Assembly (NCBI GenBank): GCA_947167725.1
Contig: CAMVJF010000033.1
Coordinates: 1-11,774, forward strand
Source of the DNA: an uncultured Clostridia bacterium
Lineage (GTDB): Bacteria; Bacillota; Clostridia; Oscillospirales; Oscillospiraceae
Reading direction: 5' to 3'
DNA length: 11,774 bases
Part shown: piece after piece, positions 5,583 through 11,774 of the stretch
Position numbering within the stretch: position 1 is the stretch's first letter
Layout: each line of letters begins with the position of its first letter
Position numbers and translations under genes: made by a program
Notes under the pieces: generated by a model
Seen by the model: the letters and a program-made list of their open reading frames with translations, nothing else
The model's database searches: none
Told to the model about the DNA's origin: nothing

Positions 5583-5641
5583 TGATTACCATCAGCCGCG
5601 CCGGGCCATGGGCTTTTTGACACTTTCGCGGCGCGCGTCTC

Positions 5642-5670
5642 TTGCAAAGCGCCGCGTTTTGGCATAAAAT
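5642..5670 (+). promoter_or_regulatory. Promoter of the Fe-S assembly operon
   Basis: TTGCAA (5642-5647) and TAAAAT (5665-5670) are separated by 17 bases. A strong AAGGAG (5694-5699) and the ATG at 5708 follow. No Rrf2/IscR-type operator is evident by eye. The promoter shows that a TTG start at 5642 is wrong. Confidence 0.85.
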
Positions 5671-5707
5671 AGAGAATACTGACAGAGAAGAAAAAGGAGT
5701 CCCCCAC

Positions 5708-6436
5708 ATGCTTGAGATCAAAAACCTGAGCTTTGCCGTCGACGAGGCGGATAGAGAAAAGGAGATCATCCACGATCTGAGCCTTACGGTCGAGGACGGG
5801 AAGTTCATCGTCATCACCGGGCCGAACGGCAGCGGCAAATCCACGCTGGCGCGGCTTATCATGGGAATCGAAAAGCCCATCTCCGGGCAGATCCTCTTTG
5901 ACGGAGAGGACATCACCGCGCTCGACATCACCGAGCGCGCGAAGCGCGGCATCAGCTTTGCCTTCCAGCAGCCCGTGCGCTTCAAGGGCATCCGCGTGCA
6001 GGATCTGCTGCGCCTCGCCGCGGGCAAAAACCTCACGATCTCGGCCGCCTGCGCGTATCTCTCCGAGGTCGGGCTCTGCGCGCGCGACTACATCGACCGC
6101 GAGATCAACCCCTCTCTCTCCGGCGGCGAGCTCAAACGCATCGAGATCGCGACGCTCCTCGCCCGGCGGACGAGACTGAGCGTCTTTGACGAGCCGGAGG
6201 CCGGGATCGACCTGTGGAGCTTCCAGAACCTGATCCGCATCTTTGAGAAGATGCGCGGCGAGATCAAGGACAGCTCGATCGTCATCATCTCCCACCAGGA
6301 GCGCATCCTGAAGATCGCCGACGAGATCGTCGTGCTTGCGGACGGGCGTATCTCCAGGCGCGGCCGGCCGGACGAGATCCTGCCCGCGCTGATCGGCAAA
6401 AACGCGCCCAAGAGCGTCTGCGAAATGCTGCAGTAA
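5708..6436 (+). CDS. sufC: SufC-type ABC ATPase of a SUF-like minimal Fe-S assembly system
   Basis: This 242-residue cytosolic ABC ATPase powers Fe-S cluster assembly on the SufB/D-type scaffold. The Walker A is GPNGSGKST (38-46), with a Q-loop region at 85-90 (FAFQQP). The signature is LSGGELKRIEIA (137-148), Walker B with catalytic Glu is LSVFDEPEAG (157-166), and the switch His is His196 (IISHQERIL). The DEPEAGID stretch and the KRIEIA signature are SufC-like rather than transporter-like. Length matches the family. The next gene, 17 bases downstream, encodes its scaffold partner. No sufS, sufU or sufE is seen in the operon, matching the two-gene SMS arrangement described in anaerobes and archaea, where the name smsC is also used. 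Confidence 0.93.
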   Translation: MLEIKNLSFAVDEADREKEIIHDLSLTVEDGKFIVITGPNGSGKSTLARLIMGIEKPISGQILFDGEDITALDITERAKRGISFAFQQPVRFKGIRVQDLLRLAAGKNLTISAACAYLSEVGLCARDYIDREINPSLSGGELKRIEIATLLARRTRLSVFDEPEAGIDLWSFQNLIRIFEKMRGEIKDSSIVIISHQERILKIADEIVVLADGRISRRGRPDEILPALIGKNAPKSVCEMLQ

Positions 6437-6453
6437 GGGAGGGGGAAGAGAAG

Positions 6454-7380
6454 ATGGTCAAACTCGACGCGATCCAGAAACGGCTGATCTCGGAGATCGC
6501 CGATCTCCATTCCGTCCCCTCGGGGGCCTATAACTTCCGCGCCAACAGCCAGCTTGCGGGACGCAACACCACCGCGAACATCGACATCGTCTCCAAGGCC
6601 GACGGCAGCGGCATCGAGGTCCGTATCAAGCCGGGCACGAAGAACGAGAGCGTACACATCCCCGTCGTCATCAGCGAGACCGGCATCAAGGAGACGGTAT
6701 ACAACGACTTCTACATCGGCGAGGACGCCGACGTGGTCATCGTCGCGGGCTGCGGCATCGACAACTGCGGCGGGCAGGACAGCGAGCACGACGGCGTGCA
6801 CCGCTTCTACGTCAGGCGCGGCGCGAAGGTACGCTACGTGGAAAAGCACTACGGCTCCGGCGACGGGCGAGGCAAGCGCATCCTCAACCCCGTGACCGAG
6901 TGCTACATGGACGAGGACAGCTCCATGGAGATGGAGATGGAGCAGATCAAGGGCGTGGACTCCACCGAGCGCACGACCCTCGCCGAGCTCAAAAGCGGCG
7001 CGAAGCTCGTCGTCAAGGAGAGACTGATGACCCACGGGGAGCAGAACGCCGTGAGCAGCTATCAGGTGAATCTCAACGGCGCGGGCGCGACGGCGGACGT
7101 GGTATCCCGCTCGGTCGCGCGCGACGATTCCAGCCAGACCTTCAACGCCCGCATCACGGGCAACGCGCCCTGCAGCGGCCACACCGAATGCGACTCGATC
7201 ATCATGGACCGCGGCCGCATCCTCGCGATTCCCTCGCTGGAGGCCAACGACGTGGACGCGATGCTCGTCCACGAGGCCGCCATCGGCAAGATCGCGGGCG
7301 ACCAGCTCATCAAGCTCATGACCCTCGGTCTTACCGAGGCTGAGGCGGAGGAACAGATCATCAACGGATTCCTGCGCTGA
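6454..7380 (+). CDS. sufB: SufB/SufD-family Fe-S scaffold protein (SmsB type)
   Basis: This 308-residue SufB/D beta-helix core protein is the probable scaffold on which SufC-driven assembly takes place. It is shorter than classical SufB (about 470-495 residues) and fits the single-scaffold SMS form, in which one protein replaces the SufB-SufD pair as a homodimer. Conserved marks are GCGIDNCGGQDSEHDGVHRF (99-118, Cys and His rich), the SGHTECDSIIMD motif (241-252) with Cys246, and the terminal LVHEAAIGKI (271-280) with His273-Glu274. The last two match the cluster-assembly Cys and His/Glu positions of the SufB core by family pattern. A strong GGGAGGGGG precedes the ATG. It is co-transcribed with sufC and followed after 20 bases by a small membrane protein. 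Whether it takes sulfur from sulfide or a desulfurase cannot be told here. Confidence 0.9.
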   Translation: MVKLDAIQKRLISEIADLHSVPSGAYNFRANSQLAGRNTTANIDIVSKADGSGIEVRIKPGTKNESVHIPVVISETGIKETVYNDFYIGEDADVVIVAGCGIDNCGGQDSEHDGVHRFYVRRGAKVRYVEKHYGSGDGRGKRILNPVTECYMDEDSSMEMEMEQIKGVDSTERTTLAELKSGAKLVVKERLMTHGEQNAVSSYQVNLNGAGATADVVSRSVARDDSSQTFNARITGNAPCSGHTECDSIIMDRGRILAIPSLEANDVDAMLVHEAAIGKIAGDQLIKLMTLGLTEAEAEEQIINGFLR

Positions 7381-7400
7381 AACACAAAGGAGGAAGAACC

Positions 7401-7646
7401 ATGTTTCTGAAGATCACCAAGCTCATCGGCAAGCCCGTATGCGTCGCGCTTTACGCCGTCGGCGCCGCGCTTGCGGTGAAGAAAAAGCCCCTTCCCCTGC
7501 TCATCCTCTTTGCGCCGCACCTCTTCGAGACGCTCACCGTCGGCCGCAAGGTTGCCAAAGAGCACGGCGTCGCCCCGCTCGAGTGGATCGCGAACTGCCT
7601 CTGCTTCGGCTTCACCTGGTGGCTGCCGCTCCGCGAGGAAAAATAA
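7401..7646 (+). CDS. Small membrane protein in the Fe-S operon
   Basis: This 81-residue protein starts with ATG after an excellent AAAGGAGGAAG. Hydrophobic stretches lie at about 9-26, 30-47 and 60-76, suggesting two or three membrane passes. LFAPHLFETLTVGRKVAKEHG (37-57) is a short polar link, and FTWWLPLREEK closes the chain. I do not recognise the family. It follows sufB by 20 bases, ahead of the only terminator of the unit, so it is very probably expressed with the Fe-S genes. That does not prove a shared function. Cys14, Cys66 and Cys68 are near the hydrophobic parts. It could be a transport or membrane-anchoring accessory or simply a passenger. Confidence 0.8.
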   Translation: MFLKITKLIGKPVCVALYAVGAALAVKKKPLPLLILFAPHLFETLTVGRKVAKEHGVAPLEWIANCLCFGFTWWLPLREEK

Positions 7647-7651
7647 AGCAA

Positions 7652-7685
7652 AAAAGACATGTGCCGGGCACATGTCTTTTCTTTA
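7652..7685. terminator. Bidirectional terminator between convergent transcription units
   Basis: A perfect 13-bp stem (aaaagacatgtgc and its complement, 7652-7664 and 7668-7680) has a three-base loop. A-rich and T-rich flanks on either side let it end the Fe-S operon and the convergent msrC gene. Confidence 0.9.
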
Positions 7686-7707
7686 TGCTCCGCCGAGCGC
7701 CGCGCGA

Positions 7708-8163
7708 TCAGAAGAGCTCGCGTTCGATCCGCGCGCAGAGGGCCTCGAGCCCCCGCTGATCCTCCTCGGAGAAGCGGTCCGGCAGCGGGCTGTCGATATC
7801 CAGCACGCCGACGACCCTGCCCTTCGCGCGCAGCGGGACGACGATCTCGGAGCGGGAGGCGCAGTCGCAGGCGATATGGCCGGGAAAGGCGTGGACGTCC
7901 GGCACGCGCTGCGTCGCGTCCTGTGCGGCGGCCGTGCCGCAGACGCCCTTTCCCCAGGGGATCTCGATGCAGGCCGGGCGGCCCTGGAAGGGGCCGAGCA
8001 CGAGCTTTCCGCCCTCGGCGAGATAGAAGCCCGCCCAGTTGAGATCGCCCAGCGTCTCAAAGAGCAGAGCGGAGAGATTGGCGAGGTTCGCGACAAAGTG
8101 CGGCACGCCTGCGATCAGGCCCTCGGCCTGGGCGAGCAGCGCGGGATAATCGGTTTTTTTCAC
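7708..8163 (-). CDS. msrC: Free methionine-R-sulfoxide reductase (GAF domain, fRMsr)
   Basis: This 151-residue cytosolic GAF-domain enzyme reduces free methionine-(R)-sulfoxide using thioredoxin. The three family cysteines are present at the expected spacing: Cys65 (RPACIEIP), Cys75 (GKGVCGTA) and Cys99 (HIACDCAS), matching E. coli YebR Cys84, Cys94 and Cys118. An additional Cys101 replaces the usual Ala. The motifs NWAGFYL (42-48), LGPFQG (56-61), VHAFPGH (90-96), SRSEIVVPL (103-111) and GVLDIDS (119-125) are diagnostic. The start is GTG at 8163, with AAGGGG upstream and a consensus promoter just beyond, so longer in-frame extensions are rejected. The promoter overlaps that of the divergent 8264 gene. 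It serves repair of oxidised methionine, a plausible need for an anaerobe meeting oxygen. Confidence 0.93.
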   Translation of the reverse strand: MKKTDYPALLAQAEGLIAGVPHFVANLANLSALLFETLGDLNWAGFYLAEGGKLVLGPFQGRPACIEIPWGKGVCGTAAAQDATQRVPDVHAFPGHIACDCASRSEIVVPLRAKGRVVGVLDIDSPLPDRFSEEDQRGLEALCARIERELF

Positions 8164-8190
8164 GGTGGATCCGCCCCTTTCTTGCTCTTG

Positions 8191-8219
8191 ATGATAAACC
8201 GTCGCCGCGCGCTTGTCAA
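8191..8219 (-). promoter_or_regulatory. Promoter of msrC
   Basis: On the minus strand a perfect TTGACA (8214-8219) and TATCAT (8191-8196) are separated by 17 bases. The -35 overlaps the -35 of the opposite promoter by five bases. Confidence 0.85.
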
Positions 8220-8241
8220 TCGCCATCCGCTGTGGTAGACT
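8213..8241 (+). promoter_or_regulatory. Promoter of the 8264-8931 operon
   Basis: TTGTCA (8213-8218) and TAGACT (8236-8241) are separated by 17 bases. GGAGAGG and the ATG at 8264 follow. It is back to back with the msrC promoter and uses almost the same -35 bases. Confidence 0.7.
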
Positions 8242-8263
8242 GATCGTGGAGAGGTGAAGCGAA

Positions 8264-8515
8264 ATGGAAGAAAAAAAGAAAAGCAAAGCGGCGCCGTCCG
8301 AGGAAAAAGAGAGCGCCAACGGTCTTGCCCTCGGGCTGTCCCTCGGCACGGCGATGGGCGCCGCGCTCGGCTCGGCCCTCGGGAATCTGGCGATCGGCGT
8401 GTCGATGGGCATAAGTCTCGGGCTTTGTCTCGGTCTTGCCATCGACCGCTCCAACGGGAAGAAAAAAGCGGAAGACGCTCCGGAAGAGCCGGAAGGATCG
8501 GAGTGTGAGGAATGA
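8264..8515 (+). CDS. Small glycine-ladder (glycine zipper-like) membrane protein
   Basis: This 83-residue protein has a charged Lys/Glu N-terminus (1-19), a hydrophobic core (20-60) and an acidic tail ending EPEGSECEE. In the core, glycine recurs exactly every fourth residue: 20, 24, 28, 32, 36 and 40. After a one-residue shift it recurs at 45, 49, 53 and 57. Such GxxxG ladders favour tightly packed transmembrane helices or helical hairpins and homo-oligomers. A good GGAGAGG precedes the ATG. The TGA overlaps the next start as ATGA, so it is coupled to the deoxyribosyltransferase gene. The sequence does not reveal function; the glycine-zipper label is structural only. Confidence 0.8.
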   Translation: MEEKKKSKAAPSEEKESANGLALGLSLGTAMGAALGSALGNLAIGVSMGISLGLCLGLAIDRSNGKKKAEDAPEEPEGSECEE

Positions 8516-8931
8516 AGATCTATATCGCCGCGCCGCTCTTCAACGAGGGCGAGCGCGCCTTCAACGAGCGCATCGACGCGATCCTGCGCGAATGCGGACA
8601 CGAGACCTTCCTGCCCCAGCGCGCGGGCGGCTGCGTCGCGGACCTGCCGGAGCTGATCGAGGGCGTAGAAAAGCGCAAATACCTCTTCCGGCTCGACTGT
8701 GAGCATCTCGACTGGTGCGAGGCGATCCTTTTCGTCTTTGACGGCCGCGTGCCGGACGAGGGCGCCTGTTTTGAGCTCGGCTACTGCTACGCCAGGGGCA
8801 AACGCTGCATCGGCTTCAAGACCGACGCGCGCGCCTTCATCGACGGCTTTGACAACGTGATGCTCCACGGCGCGCCGGAGCTCGTTCTGCACAGCGAGGA
8901 GGAGCTGCGCCGCTTCTTCGCCGCGGAATGA
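8512..8931 (+). CDS. Nucleoside 2-deoxyribosyltransferase family protein
   Basis: This 139-residue cytosolic enzyme family transfers or hydrolyses 2-deoxyribose on nucleosides or nucleotides. It opens with the family signature MKIYIAAPLFNEGE (1-14). It continues with DGRVPDEGACFELGYCYA (77-94), where Glu88 in the ELGY motif is the expected nucleophile and Asp77 a substrate contact, then IGFKTDAR (100-107) and the DNVMLHGA stretch (114-121) near the active site. The length is typical. Substrate (base exchange in salvage versus monophosphate hydrolysis) cannot be fixed by eye. The start ATG overlaps the stop of the glycine-ladder gene (ATGA) and no separate strong binding site is needed. A terminator follows 15 bases after the stop. 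Confidence 0.9.
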   Translation: MKIYIAAPLFNEGERAFNERIDAILRECGHETFLPQRAGGCVADLPELIEGVEKRKYLFRLDCEHLDWCEAILFVFDGRVPDEGACFELGYCYARGKRCIGFKTDARAFIDGFDNVMLHGAPELVLHSEEELRRFFAAE

Positions 8932-8946
8932 CCGGACCTCTCGACC

Positions 8947-8982
8947 GGGCGGGGTGATTTTTCACTCCGCCCTTGTTTTTTT
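8947..8982 (+). terminator. Intrinsic terminator
   Basis: gggcggggtga (8947-8957) pairs with tcactccgccc (8962-8972) with one G-U pair and a TTTT loop. A run of seven T follows. It ends the 8264-8931 operon. Confidence 0.92.
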
Positions 8983-8985
8983 CTC

Positions 8986-9014
8986 TTGCGCGGCGGAGCG
9001 GCATGGCGTATACT
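8986..9014 (+). promoter_or_regulatory. Promoter of the permease gene
   Basis: TTGCGC (8986-8991) and TATACT (9009-9014) are separated by 17 bases, right after the preceding terminator. Its position shows that translation starts at ATG 9048 (GCGAGG upstream), not at the in-frame codons at 8973 or later within the promoter. Confidence 0.75.
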
Positions 9015-9047
9015 GTGCCGGGATTTCAATTCGATGCGAGGAAACAC

Positions 9048-10157
9048 ATGGCTACGATCCGCTCCTTTATCCGGCGCGAGGGCGTGCTGCTGATCGCCGC
9101 GCTTGCGGCCGCCGTCAGCTGCTTTTTCGTCCCGCCGGATGCGCAGTATCTCTCCTATATCGATTTTCGCACGCTCGCGCTGCTCTACTGTCTGATGACC
9201 GTCGTCGCCGGCCTGCGGCAGGCCGGGCTCTTCGCGCACCTCGCGCACACGCTCTGCCGCCGCGTCTCCACGCTGCGCGCGATGGGCGCGCTGCTCGCGG
9301 CGCTGTGCTTTTTTTCCTCCATGCTCATCACCAACGACGTGGCGCTGCTGACCTTCGTGCCCTTCGCCGTCGTCGTGCTCGGCATGGCCGAGCAGCGCGG
9401 CGCGCTGATCCGTGTCGTCGTTCTGCAGACCGCGGCGGCCAATCTCGGCAGCATGCTCACGCCCGTGGGCAACCCGCAGAACCTGTATCTCTACTCGTAT
9501 TACGATCTCAGCCCCGGCGACTTTTTCCGTTTCACGCTCCCCGTATGGGCGCTGTCTCTCCTGCTGGTGCTGCTCGCCTGTCTCGCCTTGCCGCAGCGGA
9601 AGCTCTCGGTCTTTCTCGGCGAGGCGCCGGGGATGGACGGGCGCGGCGTGCTGCTCCACGGCGCGCTTTTCGCTGTGTGCCTGCTGACGGTGCTGCGCGT
9701 GATCTCCTGGCCGCTCATGCTGCTCATCGTTCTCGGCGCGCTGCTCGTCCTTGACAGGAAGCTGCTGCTCCGGGCGGATTTCATGCTGCTGCTGACCTTT
9801 GTCGCCTTCTTCGTATTCTCCGGCAACCTCGCGCGGCTCGAGAGCGTCGCGCAGCTGCTGCGCTCGCTGCTGGCGGGGCGCGAGTATCTCACTGCGCTCG
9901 GCGCGAGCCAGGTCATCAGCAACGTCCCCGCGGCGCTGCTGCTCTCGGGCTTCACCGGCGAGGCGCACGCCCTGCTGCTGGGCGTGAACGTCGGCGGGCT
10001 CGGTACGCCGATCGCGAGCCTTGCGAGCCTGATCAGCATGAAGCTCTACGACCACTCCGAGCACGCCCGCCCCGGGCGTTATCTCGCGGAGTTCACTGTC
10101 GTAAACCTGCTGCTGCTCATCCTGCTCTCGGCCGTGAGCCTCCTGCTGCTGCGATAA
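9048..10157 (+). CDS. Ion-transporter-superfamily permease (SLC13/ArsB/NhaD-like)
   Basis: This 369-residue inner-membrane permease has about ten hydrophobic segments and two-fold internal similarity. The first half carries LITNDVALLTFVP (93-105) and TAAANLGSMLTPVGNPQN (128-145). The second carries the matching QVISNVPAALLLSG (288-301) and GVNVGGLGTPIASLAS (312-327). These SN/TN-xPA and GNPQN-type hairpins are the substrate-site signature of the citrate/arsenite/Na+-H+ antiporter (IT) superfamily. At 369 residues it is somewhat short for ArsB (about 430), and no ars genes are nearby, so arsenite export is not claimed. The substrate may be a dicarboxylate, another anion or an antiported cation. 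It has its own promoter and terminator. Confidence 0.85.
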   Translation: MATIRSFIRREGVLLIAALAAAVSCFFVPPDAQYLSYIDFRTLALLYCLMTVVAGLRQAGLFAHLAHTLCRRVSTLRAMGALLAALCFFSSMLITNDVALLTFVPFAVVVLGMAEQRGALIRVVVLQTAAANLGSMLTPVGNPQNLYLYSYYDLSPGDFFRFTLPVWALSLLLVLLACLALPQRKLSVFLGEAPGMDGRGVLLHGALFAVCLLTVLRVISWPLMLLIVLGALLVLDRKLLLRADFMLLLTFVAFFVFSGNLARLESVAQLLRSLLAGREYLTALGASQVISNVPAALLLSGFTGEAHALLLGVNVGGLGTPIASLASLISMKLYDHSEHARPGRYLAEFTVVNLLLLILLSAVSLLLLR

Positions 10158-10163
10158 CGAAAC

Positions 10164-10208
10164 AGCGCCGCCCGGATCCGATCCGGGCGGCGCTTTTGTT
10201 TTTTTCTC
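10164..10208. terminator. Strong terminator between convergent genes
   Basis: A perfect 14-bp stem (agcgccgcccggat with its complement, 10164-10177 and 10181-10194) has a three-base loop and is followed by a long T-rich run. It ends the permease gene and lies next to the stop of the convergent gene at 10209. Confidence 0.93.
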
Positions 10209-11774
10209 TCAGGTATAGCTTTCGATCAGACCGCGAAGTCCCTCCCGCTCATAAAGGGCGCGCACCCACACGAGCTCGTCGGCGATGAGCGTGTCGATAG
10301 CGCGCATGCCGAGCAGCTCCACAGGGGCTCGGTCGTCGCTGAGGATGTTCGCGCCGCCCTCTTCCCGCACGAGGCGGGACAGAACGGTCTCCATCATCGT
10401 GCGCAGCTCGCCGTGCTCCAGCTCTTCGAGCCCGGCGGCGAGCTTGTCCGCGGGCGCGGCGTCGACGCAGGCGAAGAGCTCGCGGTTCGTATTGCCGCGC
10501 ACGTCCGCCGAGGCAACGCAGGGAAAGACCGCGGCAATGGTGTCGCGCAGCGCCTCGTTGATGCTGCCCTCGCCGTCGGAGTGCATGTTCATGTTCACGG
10601 CCATGACGCCGCCGGGCGCGAGGTGCTCGCGCACCATCGTGAAGAACTCGACGGACGACATCTGGAAGGGGATCGTGATGTCCTGATAGGCGTCGACGAG
10701 GATCACGTCATAGCGGTCTCCGACCGTCTGGAGGAAGGCGCGGCCGTCATATTCCGTGACCTTCACCGCGTCGGGGAGCTCGAAATAGCGGTGGGCAAGC
10801 TCGGTGATCCGTCCGTCGATCTCCACGCCCTCGACGCTGCTCCCCGGGAAATAGCGCAGGCACTGCTCGGCGTAGGTGCCCGTGCCGTTGCCGAGGACCA
10901 GCACGCGGGGCTGCGCCTTCCCGGCCATCGGCAGGGCCGCGAGGGCGTAATCGTAATACATGCCCGTGAGTCCGCCTTCCTTCATGCGCACCGACTGGAC
11001 GCCGAAGAGCACGTTGGTCGAGAGCACGACGCTCCGCTCGTCCTCCTTGACCTGCAGATAGTTGTAGACCGACTCGCCCTCGTATTTCAGATCGTCCTCC
11101 CAGAAGGCGAAGGCCGTGCCGCGTCCGAAGATGAGACACAGCAGGAAGAGGACGAGCGCGAGGATCACGGCGCGCAGCCCTTTGCGGGCGCTGAGGAAGA
11201 AGGCCAGTGCGATCGCGAGCAGGATGCCCGAGAAGATGAGGAAGGTCACGGCCGTGCCGACCGCGGGGATCGTGACGAAGGTGGGAAGAAAGGTGCCGAG
11301 GATGCTGCCGACCGTGTTGCAGGCGCCGAGGCGCCCCACGGTCTTGCCGCTGTCGTCGAGGCTGTCGACCGTCGCCTTGACCAGCGAGGGCGTGACCGTG
11401 CCGAGCAGGAAAAGCGGATAGACGAAGATCAGCATGCAGGAGACGAAGGCCGCGGCAACGAGGAAGTTCGTGCTGACCGTGAAGATCATCAGCCCCGACA
11501 CGCCGAGGATCACGTATTTGCCCAGCACCGGGATCGCCGCGATCCAGACCGCGGCGACGAGGATGCGCCGGTAGAGCAGCGCCGGGTCCGGATTTTTGTC
11601 CGCGGCGCGGCCGCCGTAGAGATTGCCGAGCGCCATCGCGATCATGATCGTGCCGATAATGATCGTCCAGACGATCTGCGAGGAGCTGAAATAGGGCGCG
11701 AGCAGCCGGCTCGCCCCGAGCTCGACGGCCATGACCGACACGCCCGCGAAAAACTCCGTGAGATAGAGAAACAG
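10209..11774 (-). CDS. Membrane-fused spermidine-synthase-like protein, N-terminus cut by the right edge
   Basis: At least 521 residues are visible. The frame stays open to the window edge and reads LFLYLTEFFAG before VSVMAVELGASRLLAPYF, a typical beginning of this family, so the GTG at 11741 is internal. Residues 1 to about 220 are hydrophobic with roughly seven or eight membrane segments; LGACNTVGSILGTFLPTF (149-166) is a family hallmark. The cytosolic domain that follows has a Rossmann SAM-type loop VLGNGTG (293-299), the acidic VEGVEIDGRI (314-323) and ILVDAYQDITIPF (358-370), as in spermidine-synthase-like proteins. The DxxDP signature of true aminopropyltransferases is absent, so polyamine synthesis is not implied. 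Annotation pipelines often call this fused MFS/spermidine synthase. The substrate is unknown. Confidence 0.85.
   Translation of the reverse strand: MFLYLTEFFAGVSVMAVELGASRLLAPYFSSSQIVWTIIIGTIMIAMALGNLYGGRAADKNPDPALLYRRILVAAVWIAAIPVLGKYVILGVSGLMIFTVSTNFLVAAAFVSCMLIFVYPLFLLGTVTPSLVKATVDSLDDSGKTVGRLGACNTVGSILGTFLPTFVTIPAVGTAVTFLIFSGILLAIALAFFLSARKGLRAVILALVLFLLCLIFGRGTAFAFWEDDLKYEGESVYNYLQVKEDERSVVLSTNVLFGVQSVRMKEGGLTGMYYDYALAALPMAGKAQPRVLVLGNGTGTYAEQCLRYFPGSSVEGVEIDGRITELAHRYFELPDAVKVTEYDGRAFLQTVGDRYDVILVDAYQDITIPFQMSSVEFFTMVREHLAPGGVMAVNMNMHSDGEGSINEALRDTIAAVFPCVASADVRGNTNRELFACVDAAPADKLAAGLEELEHGELRTMMETVLSRLVREEGGANILSDDRAPVELLGMRAIDTLIADELVWVRALYEREGLRGLIESYT

Noticed and set aside
6088..7272. 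Minus-strand 394-codon frame across the Fe-S operon
   Set aside because: Val/Asp/Ala/His-rich shadow of sufC and sufB, which carry clear family motifs on the plus strand.
8787..10064. Minus-strand 425-codon frame across the permease
   Set aside because: Gln/Arg/Glu-rich antisense product with no family features; the plus strand has conserved transporter motifs.
9048..10157. Arsenite efflux pump ArsB
   Set aside because: Shares superfamily motifs only; shorter than ArsB and no arsR, arsC or arsA nearby.

Overview
The window reads as chromosome from a fairly GC-rich member of the Clostridia, probably a gut Oscillospirales-type bacterium. This is inferred from the strong GC bias at third codon positions, a two-gene SUF-like minimal Fe-S system, a Gate-domain membrane protein of the CD0519/CD1768 type known from Clostridioides, and consensus sigma-A promoters with near-invariant 17-bp spacers. 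No ribosomal RNA or other species marker is present, so the placement is tentative.

Layout. (1) 1-673 is the C-terminal half of a dihydrolipoyl dehydrogenase. (2) 674-1370 holds no intact gene. It has a long near-perfect hairpin, an 18-bp palindrome, a start-less coding remnant and a strong terminator. (3) 1373-3791 is a visibly more AT-rich accessory cassette: a CoiA-like protein with a zinc-finger-like N-terminus and a nuclease-like domain, a 57-residue basic protein, and a lipoprotein with a Pro/Thr stalk and an Ig-like domain. The three genes are linked by two ATGA stop/start overlaps. (4) 3792-4203 is a terminator followed by the scarred 3' side of tRNA-Pro(GGG), with a direct 33-bp partial copy and an inverted 18-bp partial copy of the tRNA end, as expected at an old integration hotspot. 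(5) 4333-5517 (minus) is a Gate-domain multi-pass membrane protein. (6) 5708-7646 is an Fe-S assembly operon (SufC-type ATPase, a single SufB/D-type scaffold, a small membrane protein). (7) 7708-8163 (minus) is free methionine-R-sulfoxide reductase. It is divergent from a glycine-ladder membrane protein that is itself coupled by ATGA to a nucleoside 2-deoxyribosyltransferase (8264-8931). The two divergent promoters overlap in their -35 boxes. (8) 9048-10157 is an ion-transporter-superfamily permease. (9) 10209-11774 (minus) is a spermidine-synthase-like methyltransferase-fold domain fused to a membrane domain, cut by the right window edge.

Most of the window is ordinary housekeeping and transport. 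The candidate for an undescribed system is the compact cassette at 1373-3791 beside tRNA-Pro. Its gene order, tight translational coupling, different base composition and tRNA-linked scars fit horizontally acquired cargo. Its function cannot be read from the sequence.
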